Shown here in pieces: positions 33,056 through 42,235 of a stretch of 64,000 bases of DNA (position 1 is its first letter; each line of letters starts with the position of its first letter). A model generated the notes under the pieces. The model did no database searches and was not told the origin of the DNA. It saw nothing but the letters and a program-made list of their open reading frames with translations. The translations under genes and the position numbers were made by a program. The DNA comes from Methylogaea oryzae (GTDB lineage Bacteria; Pseudomonadota; Gammaproteobacteria; Methylococcales; Methylococcaceae): positions 426,501-490,500 of the forward strand of contig NZ_AP019782.1 in assembly GCF_019669985.1 (NCBI RefSeq). The letters run 5' to 3'.

Positions 33056-34186
33056 ATGAGTAAAATCGCCCGCCGCAACGACATGCCCAGCACCGCTTCC
33101 GCCACAGGCGCCCACGGCGCCGATAACTTTTTCGCCGGCTCCCTGTTGGCTTGGTACGACGAGGAGGGGCGCAAGGATCTGCCTTGGCGGATCAACCCCA
33201 CCCCTTACCGCGTATGGCTGTCGGAAGTCATGCTGCAGCAAACCCAGGTAGCCACCGTGCTGCCCTACTATGAGCGCTTTCTGCAGCGGTTTCCCGACAT
33301 CGGCGGTTTGGCCGACGCGCCACAGGAAGAGGTGCTTCGCTACTGGGCGGGGCTGGGTTACTACAGTCGCGCCCGCCACCTGCACCGTACCGCGCAAATC
33401 GTGGCCCGCGACCTTGGGGGACGTTTCCCCGCCACGGTGGAGTCCCTGAGCGCATTGCCGGGCATCGGCCGTTCCACCGCGGGAGCCATCGTCGCCATCG
33501 CCTTCCGGCGGCGCGCGGCCATCCTGGACGGCAACGTCAAGCGCGTTCTGGCGCGCTACGGCGGCGTCGTGGGCTGGCCGGGCGATGCGGATACCAGCCG
33601 GCGCCTGTGGGCGCTCAGTGAGGCTTTGACGCCCGATCGGCGCGTTGACGATTACACCCAAGCCATCATGGATTTGGGCGCCACTGTCTGCACTCGCGCC
33701 AAGCCGGCTTGCTGCGGCTGTCCCGTCGCGTCTCGCTGCGTGGCCTACCGGGAAAACCGTATTCCACAGTTGCCGGGCAAGCGGCCCGCCAAAGCCATGC
33801 CGACACGGGAATGTTATTTTTTGATGTTGCTGGACAGGGACGGCCGCGTCTATCTGGAACGGAAGCCCGAGCCGGGGCTGTGGGGCGGCCTGTGGTGTTT
33901 TCCCGAGTTTGCCAGCTGGGAAGCGCTGGAAACGGCTTGCCGGCGCTGGCGGGGCGACCCCGCCGCCCTTGAGCGCTTGCCTTCCAGCAGGCATACTTTT
34001 TCCCATTATCACCTGAGCTACACGCCGGTGATCGCTATAAGCCAGGGCGAAACAGAACGGATCGCCGATGGCGATTATTCCCGCTGGGTGGATCCTCGCG
34101 ACGTGCCGCCTCCCATGCCGACGCCCATCCAGCGGCTATACCGACGACTCAACAACCCACTAGAAGAGACCACCACCCATGACTAG
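33056..34186 (+). CDS. mutY: A/G-specific adenine DNA glycosylase
   Basis: Removes adenine mispaired with 8-oxoguanine. 376 aa. A helix-hairpin-helix is present ([20 protein letters not shown]) with the catalytic Asp in [14 protein letters not shown], and the 4Fe-4S cluster is ligated by C-x6-C-x2-C-x5-C in the segment [17 protein letters not shown]. The C-terminal NUDIX-like domain (about 245-370) recognises 8-oxoG. About 17 N-terminal residues precede the conserved start. Overlaps yggX by 8 bp, the usual mutY-yggX pair. Confidence 0.96.
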   Translation: MSKIARRNDMPSTASATGAHGADNFFAGSLLAWYDEEGRKDLPWRINPTPYRVWLSEVMLQQTQVATVLPYYERFLQRFPDIGGLADAPQEEVLRYWAGLGYYSRARHLHRTAQIVARDLGGRFPATVESLSALPGIGRSTAGAIVAIAFRRRAAILDGNVKRVLARYGGVVGWPGDADTSRRLWALSEALTPDRRVDDYTQAIMDLGATVCTRAKPACCGCPVASRCVAYRENRIPQLPGKRPAKAMPTRECYFLMLLDRDGRVYLERKPEPGLWGGLWCFPEFASWEALETACRRWRGDPAALERLPSSRHTFSHYHLSYTPVIAISQGETERIADGDYSRWVDPRDVPPPMPTPIQRLYRRLNNPLEETTTHD

Positions 34187-34451
34187 AACGGTGCATTGCG
34201 CAAAACTGGGCCACGAAGCCGAAGGCTTGGCGTCGCCGCCCTTTCCTGGCGAACAAGGCCAGCGCATTTACCAAAACGTCTCCAAGGAGGCTTGGCAGGC
34301 CTGGCTGCGGCAGCAGACCATGCTCATCAACGAATACCGCCTCACGCCGTTCGAGCCCAAGGCCCGCCAGTTTTTGGAGGCCGAGCGCGAAAAATTCCTC
34401 TTCGGCCAAGGCAGCCAAACGCCGGAAGGTTATGTTCCCCCCAAGGATTAA
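34179..34451 (+). CDS. yggX: Fe(2+)-trafficking protein YggX
   Basis: 90-aa cytosolic protein that protects iron-sulfur clusters from oxidation and supports their repair; MutY next door is an iron-sulfur enzyme. The conserved N-terminus with Cys7 ([14 protein letters not shown]), [19 protein letters not shown] and the C-terminal EGYVPP are all present. ATG at 34179 lies inside the end of mutY. Confidence 0.96.
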   Translation: MTRTVHCAKLGHEAEGLASPPFPGEQGQRIYQNVSKEAWQAWLRQQTMLINEYRLTPFEPKARQFLEAEREKFLFGQGSQTPEGYVPPKD

Positions 34452-34484
34452 CGCGATCGGAGCGCTTCGGAGCAAGATTCCCGC

Positions 34485-34513
34485 TTGACGCGAAGCCTCA
34501 GGAACGCTTTAAT
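34485..34513 (+). promoter_or_regulatory. sigma-70 promoter of tRNA-Phe
   Basis: TTGACG (34485-34490), 17-bp spacer, TTTAAT (34508-34513), 30 bp before the tRNA. A palindrome AACGCTT-TAAT-AAGCGTT covers the -10 box, and a CGAAGC-GCAA-GCTTCG hairpin (34525-34540) lies in the leader. Confidence 0.6.
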
Positions 34514-34542
34514 AAGCGTTCTAGCGAAGCGCAAGCTTCGAC

Positions 34543-34618
34543 GCCCAGGTAGCTCAGTCGGTAGAGCAGAGGATTGAAAATCCTCGTGTCGGTGGTTCGA
34601 TTCCGCCCCTGGGCACCA
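34543..34618 (+). tRNA. tRNA-Phe (anticodon GAA)
   Basis: 76 nt including encoded CCA. Acceptor stem GCCCAGG / CCTGGGC, D-arm GCTC-AGTCGGTA-GAGC, anticodon arm GAGGA-TTGAAAA-TCCTC with GAA, and T-arm GGTGG-TTCGATT-CCGCC. All stems pair. Confidence 0.97.
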
Positions 34619-34632
34619 AACGCATGAAACGA

Positions 34633-34662
34633 AAGGCCCGCATATCTCGCGGGCCTTTTTTT
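34633..34662 (+). terminator. terminator of tRNA-Phe
   Basis: AAGGCCCGC / GCGGGCCTT stem followed by a run of T, 14 nt after the tRNA. Confidence 0.9.
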
Positions 34663-34983
34663 GTCCTACGCTTTTCCTAAAATCCTTCCAGTTTTGGCCC
34701 GTCCCGGTAAGCCCGGCGCGAGACCCGCTCCGTTTGTTCTGTTTGCGGAGTAAACGCGCGGCGACGCATATGATGCCGTTCCGGCGGAATTGGCGGCACT
34801 CCAACAACATTGACCAGATCGCTTCTTGAGGCCCCGGAGCGCGCTGTTCGCCCGGCGCGACGACGTTGCGGCGAAACCGGCCGGGCTTGGCGGTGAAGGA
34901 ACACTGGATTTGAGCGGGAGGTGCTTCAAAATATCCGGACTTGAGCGAAACAGCCAAACCAACGAGAGGCCGCGACGAATACC
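34663..34983. other. intergenic region before pta
   Basis: 321 bp without a supportable gene. Short minus-strand frames that run across the tRNA are antisense artefacts. No clear promoter or riboswitch was found; a weak GAGAGG lies 14 nt before the pta ATG. Confidence 0.5.
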
Positions 34984-37107
34984 ATGACGAAAAGCATCTA
35001 TATCACCAGCGCGGCGCCGCAAAGCGGGAAGAGCGTCGTTGCGCTGGCTCTCATGGAGTTCTTGTCGGGCCGTAGCGGCCGTATCGGCTTTTTCCGCCCC
35101 GTGGTGCGCAGCGAAGAAGAGCCGGACGAGTTGCTGAGCTTGATGGCGACGCGGTATCGGCTGCCATTTTCTTTCGCCGCGATGTCCGGCTGCACCTACG
35201 AAGACGCCCGCGTGTTGCTGGCGGCCGATCGCCGCGAGGATCTCTACAGCAATATTCTCGAGAAATACATGGGCCTAGCGGCACAGTGCGATTTCGTGGT
35301 GTGCGTGGGAACCGATTACGGCGATGCTTCGGCGGTGCTGGAATTCGAGTTCAATATGGAACTGGCCAACCACTTGGGCACGCCCGCTTTGGCGGTGATC
35401 AAGGGCGGCGATCAATCCATGGATGAGTTGCTGGAGGCGACGCAGGTGTTCGTGAACACTTTGCGGAATCATCACTGCGATATCCTGGCCGTGGTGCTGA
35501 ACCGCGTCGCCGCCAACGACCGCGAATCGCTGCTCGCGGGGTTGACGGCAGCCTTGTCGCAACCTTGTCCCATCTTTGTGCTCAGCGAGGATCCTCGCCT
35601 GCAACGGCCCACGGTGCGCGATATCGCCCGGGCGCTCGACGCGGGCATCGTCACGGACAGCGGTGATTTGCTCGACAATGAAGTGACCGGCGTGAAAGTC
35701 GCCGCCATGGAGCTGCCGCATTTTCTCGACCACGTGCAGGACGGCAGCTTGATCATCACGCCGGGGGATCGTTCCGATATCATCCTGGGTACGCTGGCGG
35801 CGGTGTTGTCTCGCCAGTACCCGCGCATCTCCGGCTTGGTCCTGACGGGCGGCTTGAAGCCGGCTCCCCAGATACAACGGGTTTTGGAAGGCTTGGACGT
35901 GGCGCGCATTCCGGTGCTCAGCGTCGCCACCGACACGTTTACCACCGCGATTCAGGTGAATGCCGTCCAGCCGTCCATCGCTCCGGAGGACAGGCGCAAG
36001 ATCGCCGCGGCTTTGGGGCTGGTGGAAACCTCCATCAATCTTGCCGAGCTGATGGAGCGCGTGGCGGTGGACAGGTCCGAACACGTGACGCCGCTCATGT
36101 TCCAGTACGAATTGATTCAACGGGCTAAGCGGCAGCGAAAACACATCGTGCTGCCCGAAGGCGCGGAGGAACGCGTCCTCGCCGCGGCGGAAGTCATCCT
36201 GTTGCGTGAAGTCTGCGACGTGACGCTGCTGGGGGATGCGGGCGAGGTCAGAAGGAAAATCGCCGCATTGGGGTTGTCGCTGGAAAACGTGCGCATCATC
36301 GACCCGCTGTCCTCCGAACTGCGCGCCCCCTTCGCCCACGAGTACTACGAGCTGCGGCGGCATAAGGGCATTTCCAAGGAAATGGCCTACGATACCCTGG
36401 CGGACACCAACTATTTCGGCACGATGATGGTTCATTTGGGCTATGCCGACGGCATGGTTTCCGGCGCGACGCATACCACGGCCGCCACGATTCGTCCCGC
36501 CCTGGAGTTCATCAAGACGCGACCCGGCATCTCCATCGTTTCCAGCGTTTTCCTCATGTGCCTGGCCGACCGGGTGCTCGTTTACGGCGATTGTGCGATC
36601 AATCCGAATCCTACGGCGGAGCAATTGGCGGATATCGCCGTCAGTTCGGCGCTGACGGCCGAAGCTTTCGGCGTGGAGCCCCGGATCGCCATGCTGTCGT
36701 ATTCCACCGGGGAGTCGGGCCACGGGCCGGACGTCGACAAGGCCCGCGAGGCCACGCGCATCGTCCGGGAGCGTTGTCCGCAGCTGATGATCGAGGGGCC
36801 CTTGCAATACGACGCGGCGGTCGATGCGGAGGTCGCCAAACTGAAGTTGCCGGGGAGCCAAGTGGCCGGGCATGCCACCGTTTTCATCTTTCCCGACCTC
36901 AACGCCGGCAACAACGCCTACAAAGCCGTGCAGCGCGCGGCGAACGCCATCGCCATCGGCCCCGTTTTGCAGGGATTGAGAAAACCCATCAACGATTTGA
37001 GCCGGGGGGCGTTGGTGCCGGATATCGTCAACACCATCGCCATTACGGCGATTCAGGCCCAGTCGGAAGACTGCTCCCGAGCGGCGGCAACCGCCGCGCC
37101 GCAATAG
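34984..37107 (+). CDS. pta: phosphate acetyltransferase
   Basis: Interconverts acetyl-CoA and acetyl phosphate. 707 aa, the long proteobacterial form. The N-terminal BioD-like P-loop domain starts SAAPQSGKSVVALALME. A DRTGG-type regulatory domain follows (about 215-330), and the C-terminal PTA catalytic domain (about 375-695) contains KHIVLPEGAEERVLAAAE, DGMVSGATHTTA and LSYSTGESGHGPDV. No ackA lies in the window, so the acetate kinase step must be encoded elsewhere. Confidence 0.95.
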   Translation: MTKSIYITSAAPQSGKSVVALALMEFLSGRSGRIGFFRPVVRSEEEPDELLSLMATRYRLPFSFAAMSGCTYEDARVLLAADRREDLYSNILEKYMGLAAQCDFVVCVGTDYGDASAVLEFEFNMELANHLGTPALAVIKGGDQSMDELLEATQVFVNTLRNHHCDILAVVLNRVAANDRESLLAGLTAALSQPCPIFVLSEDPRLQRPTVRDIARALDAGIVTDSGDLLDNEVTGVKVAAMELPHFLDHVQDGSLIITPGDRSDIILGTLAAVLSRQYPRISGLVLTGGLKPAPQIQRVLEGLDVARIPVLSVATDTFTTAIQVNAVQPSIAPEDRRKIAAALGLVETSINLAELMERVAVDRSEHVTPLMFQYELIQRAKRQRKHIVLPEGAEERVLAAAEVILLREVCDVTLLGDAGEVRRKIAALGLSLENVRIIDPLSSELRAPFAHEYYELRRHKGISKEMAYDTLADTNYFGTMMVHLGYADGMVSGATHTTAATIRPALEFIKTRPGISIVSSVFLMCLADRVLVYGDCAINPNPTAEQLADIAVSSALTAEAFGVEPRIAMLSYSTGESGHGPDVDKAREATRIVRERCPQLMIEGPLQYDAAVDAEVAKLKLPGSQVAGHATVFIFPDLNAGNNAYKAVQRAANAIAIGPVLQGLRKPINDLSRGALVPDIVNTIAITAIQAQSEDCSRAAATAAPQ

Positions 37108-37122
37108 GCGAGAGGAGGGGGC

Positions 37123-37668
37123 ATGCCGGTTCCGTCGGAAAGCGCCGATACCGAAGCAGCGGACAGCAAGGTCGACACGCTCGCCGAGCTCCATGCCGAT
37201 ATCGACGCGCGCGTCAGCGCCATCATCGCGGACGGCCACGGCGAGTGGTTATGCCGGGTGGGCTGTGACGCTTGCTGCCGGCGGCTTGCGGCGATCCCCG
37301 ATCTCACCGAGGCGGAGTGGCTTCGTCTCAGGGAGGGGTTGGCCGAATTGTCTCCCGAATTGCTCCGGGAAATCAGCCGGGACATGGCGGCCTTGGCCGA
37401 GCGCCCCGTGCGTCCCATCGTTTGCCCGCTGCTGGACCGCGCCGAGGGCGCTTGCCGGGTCTACGCGCACCGGCCGGTGGCTTGCCGCACCTACGGGTTC
37501 TATGTGCAGCGTGATCAAGGGCTTTACTGCAAGGACATCGAGGCGCAAGTGGCGGAAGGCCGCTGGGCCGAGGTGGTTTGGGGCAACCACGACGCCGTCG
37601 ACCGCCGCCTGTCCGGACTGGGCGGCACGCGCCATTTGACCGAGTGGTTCTTCGGCTGGAAGCGTTAG
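37123..37668 (+). CDS. YkgJ-family cysteine-cluster protein
   Basis: 181 aa. The YkgJ pattern of metal-binding cysteines is present: CRVGCDACCRR (about residues 44-54), then CPLLDRAEGACRVYAHRPVACRTYG (about 102-126), and one further Cys in GLYCKD. The family binds zinc or an iron-sulfur cluster; its role is unsettled. It starts 15 bp after pta (GAGGAGG before the ATG), so it is probably in the same transcript, which ends at the terminator downstream. Confidence 0.85.
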   Translation: MPVPSESADTEAADSKVDTLAELHADIDARVSAIIADGHGEWLCRVGCDACCRRLAAIPDLTEAEWLRLREGLAELSPELLREISRDMAALAERPVRPIVCPLLDRAEGACRVYAHRPVACRTYGFYVQRDQGLYCKDIEAQVAEGRWAEVVWGNHDAVDRRLSGLGGTRHLTEWFFGWKR

Positions 37669-37712
37669 GCGACGCCGGTAATCGCCTCTAGGGCGCTGCG
37701 TCAATAAAGTCG

Positions 37713-37738
37713 AGGCCCGCGGCGACGCGGGCCTTTTT
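37713..37738 (+). terminator. terminator after the YkgJ-family gene
   Basis: GGCCCGCG-GCGA-CGCGGGCC stem-loop followed by TTTTT. Confidence 0.92.
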
Positions 37739-37751
37739 CATTCCGAGCCGC

Positions 37752-38171
37752 TTAGTGCCAAGGCCAGCCGCCGTCGATTTGGCCGTGCTCGAAAAAAACG
37801 CGGCAGCGGCGGCAGAAAAACAATACGGGGGCGCCGTCGTAGGGCGTGGTGATTTCCCGGGTCGCCCGGTTGCAGCGATGGCAGCGGTGAATGCGGCGGT
37901 TGAACCAGGCCAATCCGATGGCGAGCGCAGCGAAGCCGGCTAGGTAGTGGCGTTGGAACAGTTCCAGCTGGTATTGCGCCAACAGCGGGATGCCGGCGAA
38001 TACGGCCACGATGATGGCTACGATAATGTAATTGAAGCGTTTTCCCTTGTCGGCGGGGAACGGTACTTCCCGATACTCGCAGCCGTCCAGCCAGGCTTTG
38101 CGGCCGTCCTCCGAAAATGCGACGCTCCGGTAGGCGTAACCCTTACGCTGCGGGCCGGTTGCCTGATGCAC
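37752..38171 (-). CDS. membrane protein with C-terminal zinc-ribbon-like motif
   Basis: 139 aa from GTG 38171 (AGGAG 8 nt upstream). A polar N-terminal half is followed by two membrane helices (about 48-66 and 74-90). The tail has CHRCNRATREI and FCRRCRVFF, two C-x2-C knuckles spaced for one zinc. It ends GGWPWH. Function not recognised. It lies 26 bp downstream of the receiver-PilZ gene on the same strand and may be co-transcribed. Confidence 0.75.
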   Translation of the reverse strand: MHQATGPQRKGYAYRSVAFSEDGRKAWLDGCEYREVPFPADKGKRFNYIIVAIIVAVFAGIPLLAQYQLELFQRHYLAGFAALAIGLAWFNRRIHRCHRCNRATREITTPYDGAPVLFFCRRCRVFFEHGQIDGGWPWH

Positions 38172-38196
38172 GGGGCGGGCTCCTGTCGGGCTGGGA

Positions 38197-38916
38197 CTAG
38201 GCCGTTTGGGCCTGGTAGTCCTTGATCGCTTGCTGGCCGGCGTCGTCGATTTCCAGAAACTGGAAGGCGACCAGCATGGATTTATTCGCCGCTTTGTTGC
38301 GGTCGATTTCCATGCGCACCAGCAGGCCTTTCGCGGCGACGTTAACCCCTTTCAGTTCCAGGCCCAGTTGGCAGGTGTCGTAAATCATGCCGCCGTCGCG
38401 GAACGGCTGGCAGCGCAGCAAACAACCGGTGGGGGAGACGCTCACCACTTCGGCCTTATAGCGCGCTACCAGGGAAAAGACGATGTTGGCCTGGTTGGGC
38501 TTGTTCACCGCTGCGGGCGGCGGCTGACGGCGCTTGGTGGTTTCGGCGATACGCCTAACCCGCTGGATGAACGCGGCGGGCGTGAACGGCTTGGCCATCA
38601 CGTCGCTGGCGCCGATTTCCACGGCTTTGGCGCAGGTGTCCATATTCATTTGCGCCGTCATCAGGACGAAAGGCGTGTACTTGCCCTTGTCCAATTCGCG
38701 CACGGCGGTCAGCAGCTCCAAACCGTTCATCTGCGGGATCTCGAAATCGGCGAAAATCCAGTCCACCGGTTCCGCCTGGAACAGTTGCAAGCCCTGCATG
38801 CCGCCGTTGGCGTTGAGCACTGAATCGAACTTCAATTCGTTGCGCAGCAACTGACCGATGATTTGCGCGATGGGAACGGAGTCGACGACGACGAGGGCGG
38901 TTTTCTTCTCGAACAT
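38197..38916 (-). CDS. response regulator with PilZ-like output domain
   Basis: 239 aa. Receiver domain 1-125 with phospho-acceptor Asp in FADFEIPQMNGLEL, Thr in LMTAQ and Lys in MAKPFTP; the usual acidic pair near the N-terminus is reduced (LVVVDSVPIA). The C-terminal half (about 140-235) has the PilZ shape, with SVSPTGCLLRC standing for the D/N-x-S-x-x-G motif. The upstream RxxxR is not obvious, so c-di-GMP binding is uncertain. A phospho-input linked to c-di-GMP-type output would fit the cyclase encoded at 20.6 kb. Confidence 0.8.
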   Translation of the reverse strand: MFEKKTALVVVDSVPIAQIIGQLLRNELKFDSVLNANGGMQGLQLFQAEPVDWIFADFEIPQMNGLELLTAVRELDKGKYTPFVLMTAQMNMDTCAKAVEIGASDVMAKPFTPAAFIQRVRRIAETTKRRQPPPAAVNKPNQANIVFSLVARYKAEVVSVSPTGCLLRCQPFRDGGMIYDTCQLGLELKGVNVAAKGLLVRMEIDRNKAANKSMLVAFQFLEIDDAGQQAIKDYQAQTA

Positions 38917-39080
38917 GGGCGTTGGGGCCTCGGTGGCGGAGTTTAATGGTATGACGTTTGGTCGGGGTTAAAATCTTACCTTAGTGCAACGGCCGATGGG
39001 GATGGTTTCATGGGCGCGCGGGACGGCGGGTTGGCGAAGATTTTCTCCGTGTTCATTATGGTCCATCACGTTCCATTTTC

Positions 39081-39836
39081 ATGAGTCGTCTCAAGAATCC
39101 AACGCCTCGGCGCTCCGCTGCGGCGAACCGGCGACAAGGCTGGCCGGCGCGCTTATGGGGCTTCGCCTGGCGGCTGGCATTACTGTTCGCGGCAGGTTCG
39201 CTGCTGCTGGTGGGGGCCTATCGCTTCGTGCCGCCGCCGGTGACCGGCGTGATGGCCTACCGGCATTTCGAGGACTGGCAAGCGGGGCGCGGCTTCAGCC
39301 CCATGGTCCAGGTGTGGCGTCCTTACGACGCCATTGCGCCGTCCTTGCCCCTGGCGGTGGTGGCGTCGGAAGACCAGCTGTTTCCGTCCCATTACGGTTT
39401 CGATTTCGGCGCGCTGCGTAGCGCCGTGGATGCGTCGCTGCAGGGGCGGCGTTTGCGCGGCGCCAGCACCATCAGCCAGCAAGTGGCGAAAAACCTGTTT
39501 TTGTGGCCGGGACGCAGCTATTTGCGCAAGGGATTGGAGGCTTGGTTCACCGTGCTCATCGAGGCGCTCTGGTCCAAGCGGCGCATCATGGAGGTGTATC
39601 TCAACATCGCCGAGTGGGGCGACCATCTGTTCGGCGCGGAAGCCGCCAGCCAGCGCTATTTCCGCAAACCGGCCGCCCGGCTCGGCGGCGCCGAGTCCGC
39701 GTTGCTCGCCGCCAGCTTGCCCAATCCGCGCCGCTTTCGGCCCGACAAGCCGAGCGGCTACCTGCTCATGCGGCAGCAGTGGATTGCGCAGCAGATGCAG
39801 CGCCTGGGAGCCGGCTACGCTTCCTGGGACGAATGA
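39081..39836 (+). CDS. mtgA: monofunctional peptidoglycan glycosyltransferase MtgA
   Basis: Polymerises lipid II into glycan strands at the outer face of the inner membrane. 251 aa with an N-terminal membrane helix (about 28-47). GT51 motifs: ASEDQLFPSHYGFDFGA with the catalytic Glu, RRLRGASTISQQVAKNLFLW, RKGLEAWFTVLIEALWSKRRIMEVYLNIAEWG (split here only by reading) and EAASQRYF. No transpeptidase domain. Monocistronic by context. Confidence 0.95.
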   Translation: MSRLKNPTPRRSAAANRRQGWPARLWGFAWRLALLFAAGSLLLVGAYRFVPPPVTGVMAYRHFEDWQAGRGFSPMVQVWRPYDAIAPSLPLAVVASEDQLFPSHYGFDFGALRSAVDASLQGRRLRGASTISQQVAKNLFLWPGRSYLRKGLEAWFTVLIEALWSKRRIMEVYLNIAEWGDHLFGAEAASQRYFRKPAARLGGAESALLAASLPNPRRFRPDKPSGYLLMRQQWIAQQMQRLGAGYASWDE

Positions 39837-39855
39837 GGCGTGCCGCTTGCCGCGT

Positions 39856-41226
39856 TCAACGCAGCCAGGCGTTGGTGAGTTCCACGTCTTCGCGGGACAG
39901 GACGCCGACCGCTTGCTTGAGCAGGAAGCCGTTGACCACGTAATCGTAACGCGCTTTCGAGTAGTCCTGCTTGGCCCGGTATAGGTTGCGCAGCGACGTG
40001 ACGACGTCCACCATGGTGCGGGTGCCTACTTCCAGGCCGGCTTCCGCCGCGTCCACGGCGCTTTGCGCCGAACGCACGGCGGTTTTATAGGCTTTCACCT
40101 GGCTGATGCTGGATACGACGCCGCGAAAAGCGTCCCTGGCGCTACGGTCGGCGGCGCGCAGCTTTTCATCCAGCTTTTCCTGGGCTTTTTCCAATTCATG
40201 CCCGGCTTGGCGGGTTTTCGACGTGACGGATCCCCCCTGGAAAAAGGGCACGACCAACTGCAGGCCGACGCTGTCGGTTTCGGCTCTAGGCCCCATTTTT
40301 TGCCAGCCGCCCGTAAGGTTGCCAGCGGCGTCCGCCAAGGGGCGGTCGCGGGAGCTGTCCTGCACCAGATGGGACGCCACGAGGTCCAGGGTGGGATAGT
40401 GGCCCGATTGTTGGACGCTCACTTCCTTTCTGGCGATGTCCACGGCGTTCTGCTGGGTGATCACGTCAAAGTTGCCCTGGGTGGCGCGCTCGGCCCATTG
40501 CTGAACGTCGACGGGATCGGGCGGCTGCAGCGGCGCTTCTTCGGACAGCGGCGCCACATCCGCCACGGTTTGCCCGAGAATTTCCCGCAGCGCCTCCTTG
40601 GCTTTTTCCAGTTCGTCTTGGGCTTTGATTTCGTTGGCGGAGGACAGGTCGAAGGCCGCTTGCGCCTCGTTTAAATCGGTGATGGCCGACACGCCCACGT
40701 CGAAGCGTTGCTGCGCTTGCTCCAACTGGCGGGCATTGGCGGTTTTTTCGGCGGTGGCGTATTCCAAGCCGTCCTTTTTCACCAGCACGTCGAAATAGGC
40801 TTTGACCGTGCGGATGACCAGGTCCTGGAATTGGGCTTGGTAGTCCGCTTCCGCCGCCGCCACTTCGCTGTCCGCTTGGCCCAGTTTCACCCAATAGTCG
40901 TGGTGGTAAATGGGCTGGTTCATTTTTAGGTTGAGCGACAGGTTCCAGAAACTGTCGTTGCGCTTGCCGCCGTATAAGGCGAAGCCGGTTTTGTTGTCGT
41001 TGTTGACATTATCGGCCGCCGCCGTGAGATTGACGGTGGGTAGCAAGCGGGAGACGGCCTGCGGCTTCTTTTCCTCCGCCGAGCGGCGGGCGGCGGCGGC
41101 CTGGGCGAATTTGGCGTCGCTTTGCAGCGCCATGTCGTAAGCTTGCAGTAAATTCAGCGCCGATGCTTGTTGGGCCGCCAGCATCAGCCCGGCCGCCGCG
41201 ATGGATTTCCCTAACTGCTTGCTCAT
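39856..41226 (-). CDS. tolC: TolC-family outer-membrane efflux protein
   Basis: 456 aa from ATG 41226 (GGTGGAG upstream). Signal peptide ending at about residue 23 (QQASA), then two repeats of long helices and short beta strands typical of TolC: LLQAYDMALQSDAKFAQA, the first barrel segment, ARQLEQAQQRFDVGVSAITDLNEAQAAFDL, and the second repeat with LEVGTRTMVDVVTSLRNLYRAKQDY. It is the outer-membrane channel for type I secretion and RND/ABC pumps. No pump genes adjoin it. Confidence 0.92.
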   Translation of the reverse strand: MSKQLGKSIAAAGLMLAAQQASALNLLQAYDMALQSDAKFAQAAAARRSAEEKKPQAVSRLLPTVNLTAAADNVNNDNKTGFALYGGKRNDSFWNLSLNLKMNQPIYHHDYWVKLGQADSEVAAAEADYQAQFQDLVIRTVKAYFDVLVKKDGLEYATAEKTANARQLEQAQQRFDVGVSAITDLNEAQAAFDLSSANEIKAQDELEKAKEALREILGQTVADVAPLSEEAPLQPPDPVDVQQWAERATQGNFDVITQQNAVDIARKEVSVQQSGHYPTLDLVASHLVQDSSRDRPLADAAGNLTGGWQKMGPRAETDSVGLQLVVPFFQGGSVTSKTRQAGHELEKAQEKLDEKLRAADRSARDAFRGVVSSISQVKAYKTAVRSAQSAVDAAEAGLEVGTRTMVDVVTSLRNLYRAKQDYSKARYDYVVNGFLLKQAVGVLSREDVELTNAWLR

Positions 41227-41311
41227 GCTCCACCAATATTTCCGAGATAGCGGCAAGGTGCCGCGGAGAATCGATACGGCTTCGCCCCGGCGCGCGCGGG
41301 GGCGGACGGGA

Positions 41312-42235
41312 TCAACGGCGCAATAAGCTGCCGTCTTCGGTGACGTAATGGGCTTGTTGCACCCCGTATTGCCCCAATTGCTTGAAGAGTTCGTCAGCCT
41401 GCTCCACCGACGCCAGTGGCCCGATTTGCACTTTGTACAAAGCGCCGTTGGGCTGCACCCGCGCCGCGACATTGGGTACCTGCAAGCTGTCGCGCAGCTT
41501 GAAGGCGTTGTCGGGGCTGGAGAATGCGCCGACCTGGATGTAAATGCGGGCGCCTTCCTCGCCGCCGTTATTGGGTGGCGCGGGCTGGAACTCGCCCGCC
41601 GCCGGTTGGCCGCTGGCGATTTTGGGCTCTTGCGGTGCGCGCAGCGGGGTGACGGTGGCGACGGTGCCGGTGTCGATGCTGTCGTTGCGCCGGTCGCGGT
41701 TGCGGGCCCACTCGATGGGGTCGATGGCGCGTACTTCGACGAAGCCGGTGCCGGGTCCGTCGATGCCGAGCTTGACGCCGGCCACGTAGGACAGGTCGAT
41801 GATGCGATTGTCCACGAAGGGGCCGCGGTCGTTGATGCGCACGATGATGCTGCGGCCGTTGCGCAAGTTGGTCACCTGGGCGTAGGTGGGCAGGGGCAGG
41901 GTTTTATGGGCCGCCGTCATGGCGTACATGTCGTAGTTTTCCCGGGTGGAGGTGAGCTTCTCGTGGAAGCCCGGCCCGTACCAGGACGCGACGCCCCGTT
42001 CCACGTAGCCGCGGCTGTCGCGCATGACGTTGTAGCGCTGGCCGAACACCATGTAGTTGTCCGGGTTGCCGTAGCGGGCCAGGGGCTCAACCTTGGGCAC
42101 GGCATCGGGAATGTTGGCGATGTCGGTGGGCACGTTGGCGCGATGGCCGCGGCCGCCCTTGGCCGGATCGGTGCTGCAACCGGCGCCGAGCAGGGCCAAA
42201 GCCATTAGTCCGACTGCGTAGCCTATCGTTCTCAT
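41312..42235 (-). CDS. rlpA: septal-ring lytic transglycosylase RlpA with SPOR domain
   Basis: 307 aa from ATG 42235, whose ATGA overlaps the mltB stop. The frame is open further upstream, but that is mltB in another frame. Lipoprotein signal with lipobox GAGC (Cys about 20). The double-psi barrel domain (about 75-175) has GVASWYGPGFHEKLTSTRE and VRINDRGPFVDNRIIDLS with the catalytic Asp. A C-terminal SPOR domain (about 232-307) starts IYIQVGAFSSPDNAFKLRD. RlpA cleaves glycan strands lacking stem peptides at the septum. Confidence 0.94.
   Translation of the reverse strand: MRTIGYAVGLMALALLGAGCSTDPAKGGRGHRANVPTDIANIPDAVPKVEPLARYGNPDNYMVFGQRYNVMRDSRGYVERGVASWYGPGFHEKLTSTRENYDMYAMTAAHKTLPLPTYAQVTNLRNGRSIIVRINDRGPFVDNRIIDLSYVAGVKLGIDGPGTGFVEVRAIDPIEWARNRDRRNDSIDTGTVATVTPLRAPQEPKIASGQPAAGEFQPAPPNNGGEEGARIYIQVGAFSSPDNAFKLRDSLQVPNVAARVQPNGALYKVQIGPLASVEQADELFKQLGQYGVQQAHYVTEDGSLLRR

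Noticed and set aside
34448-34957. Minus-strand frame across tRNA-Phe with GAESNHRHEDFQSSALPTELPG-type sequence
   Set aside because: Antisense of a tRNA; a common false annotation.
34663-34983. Riboswitch or small RNA before pta
   Set aside because: No conserved box or stable hairpin-plus-T-run could be found by eye.
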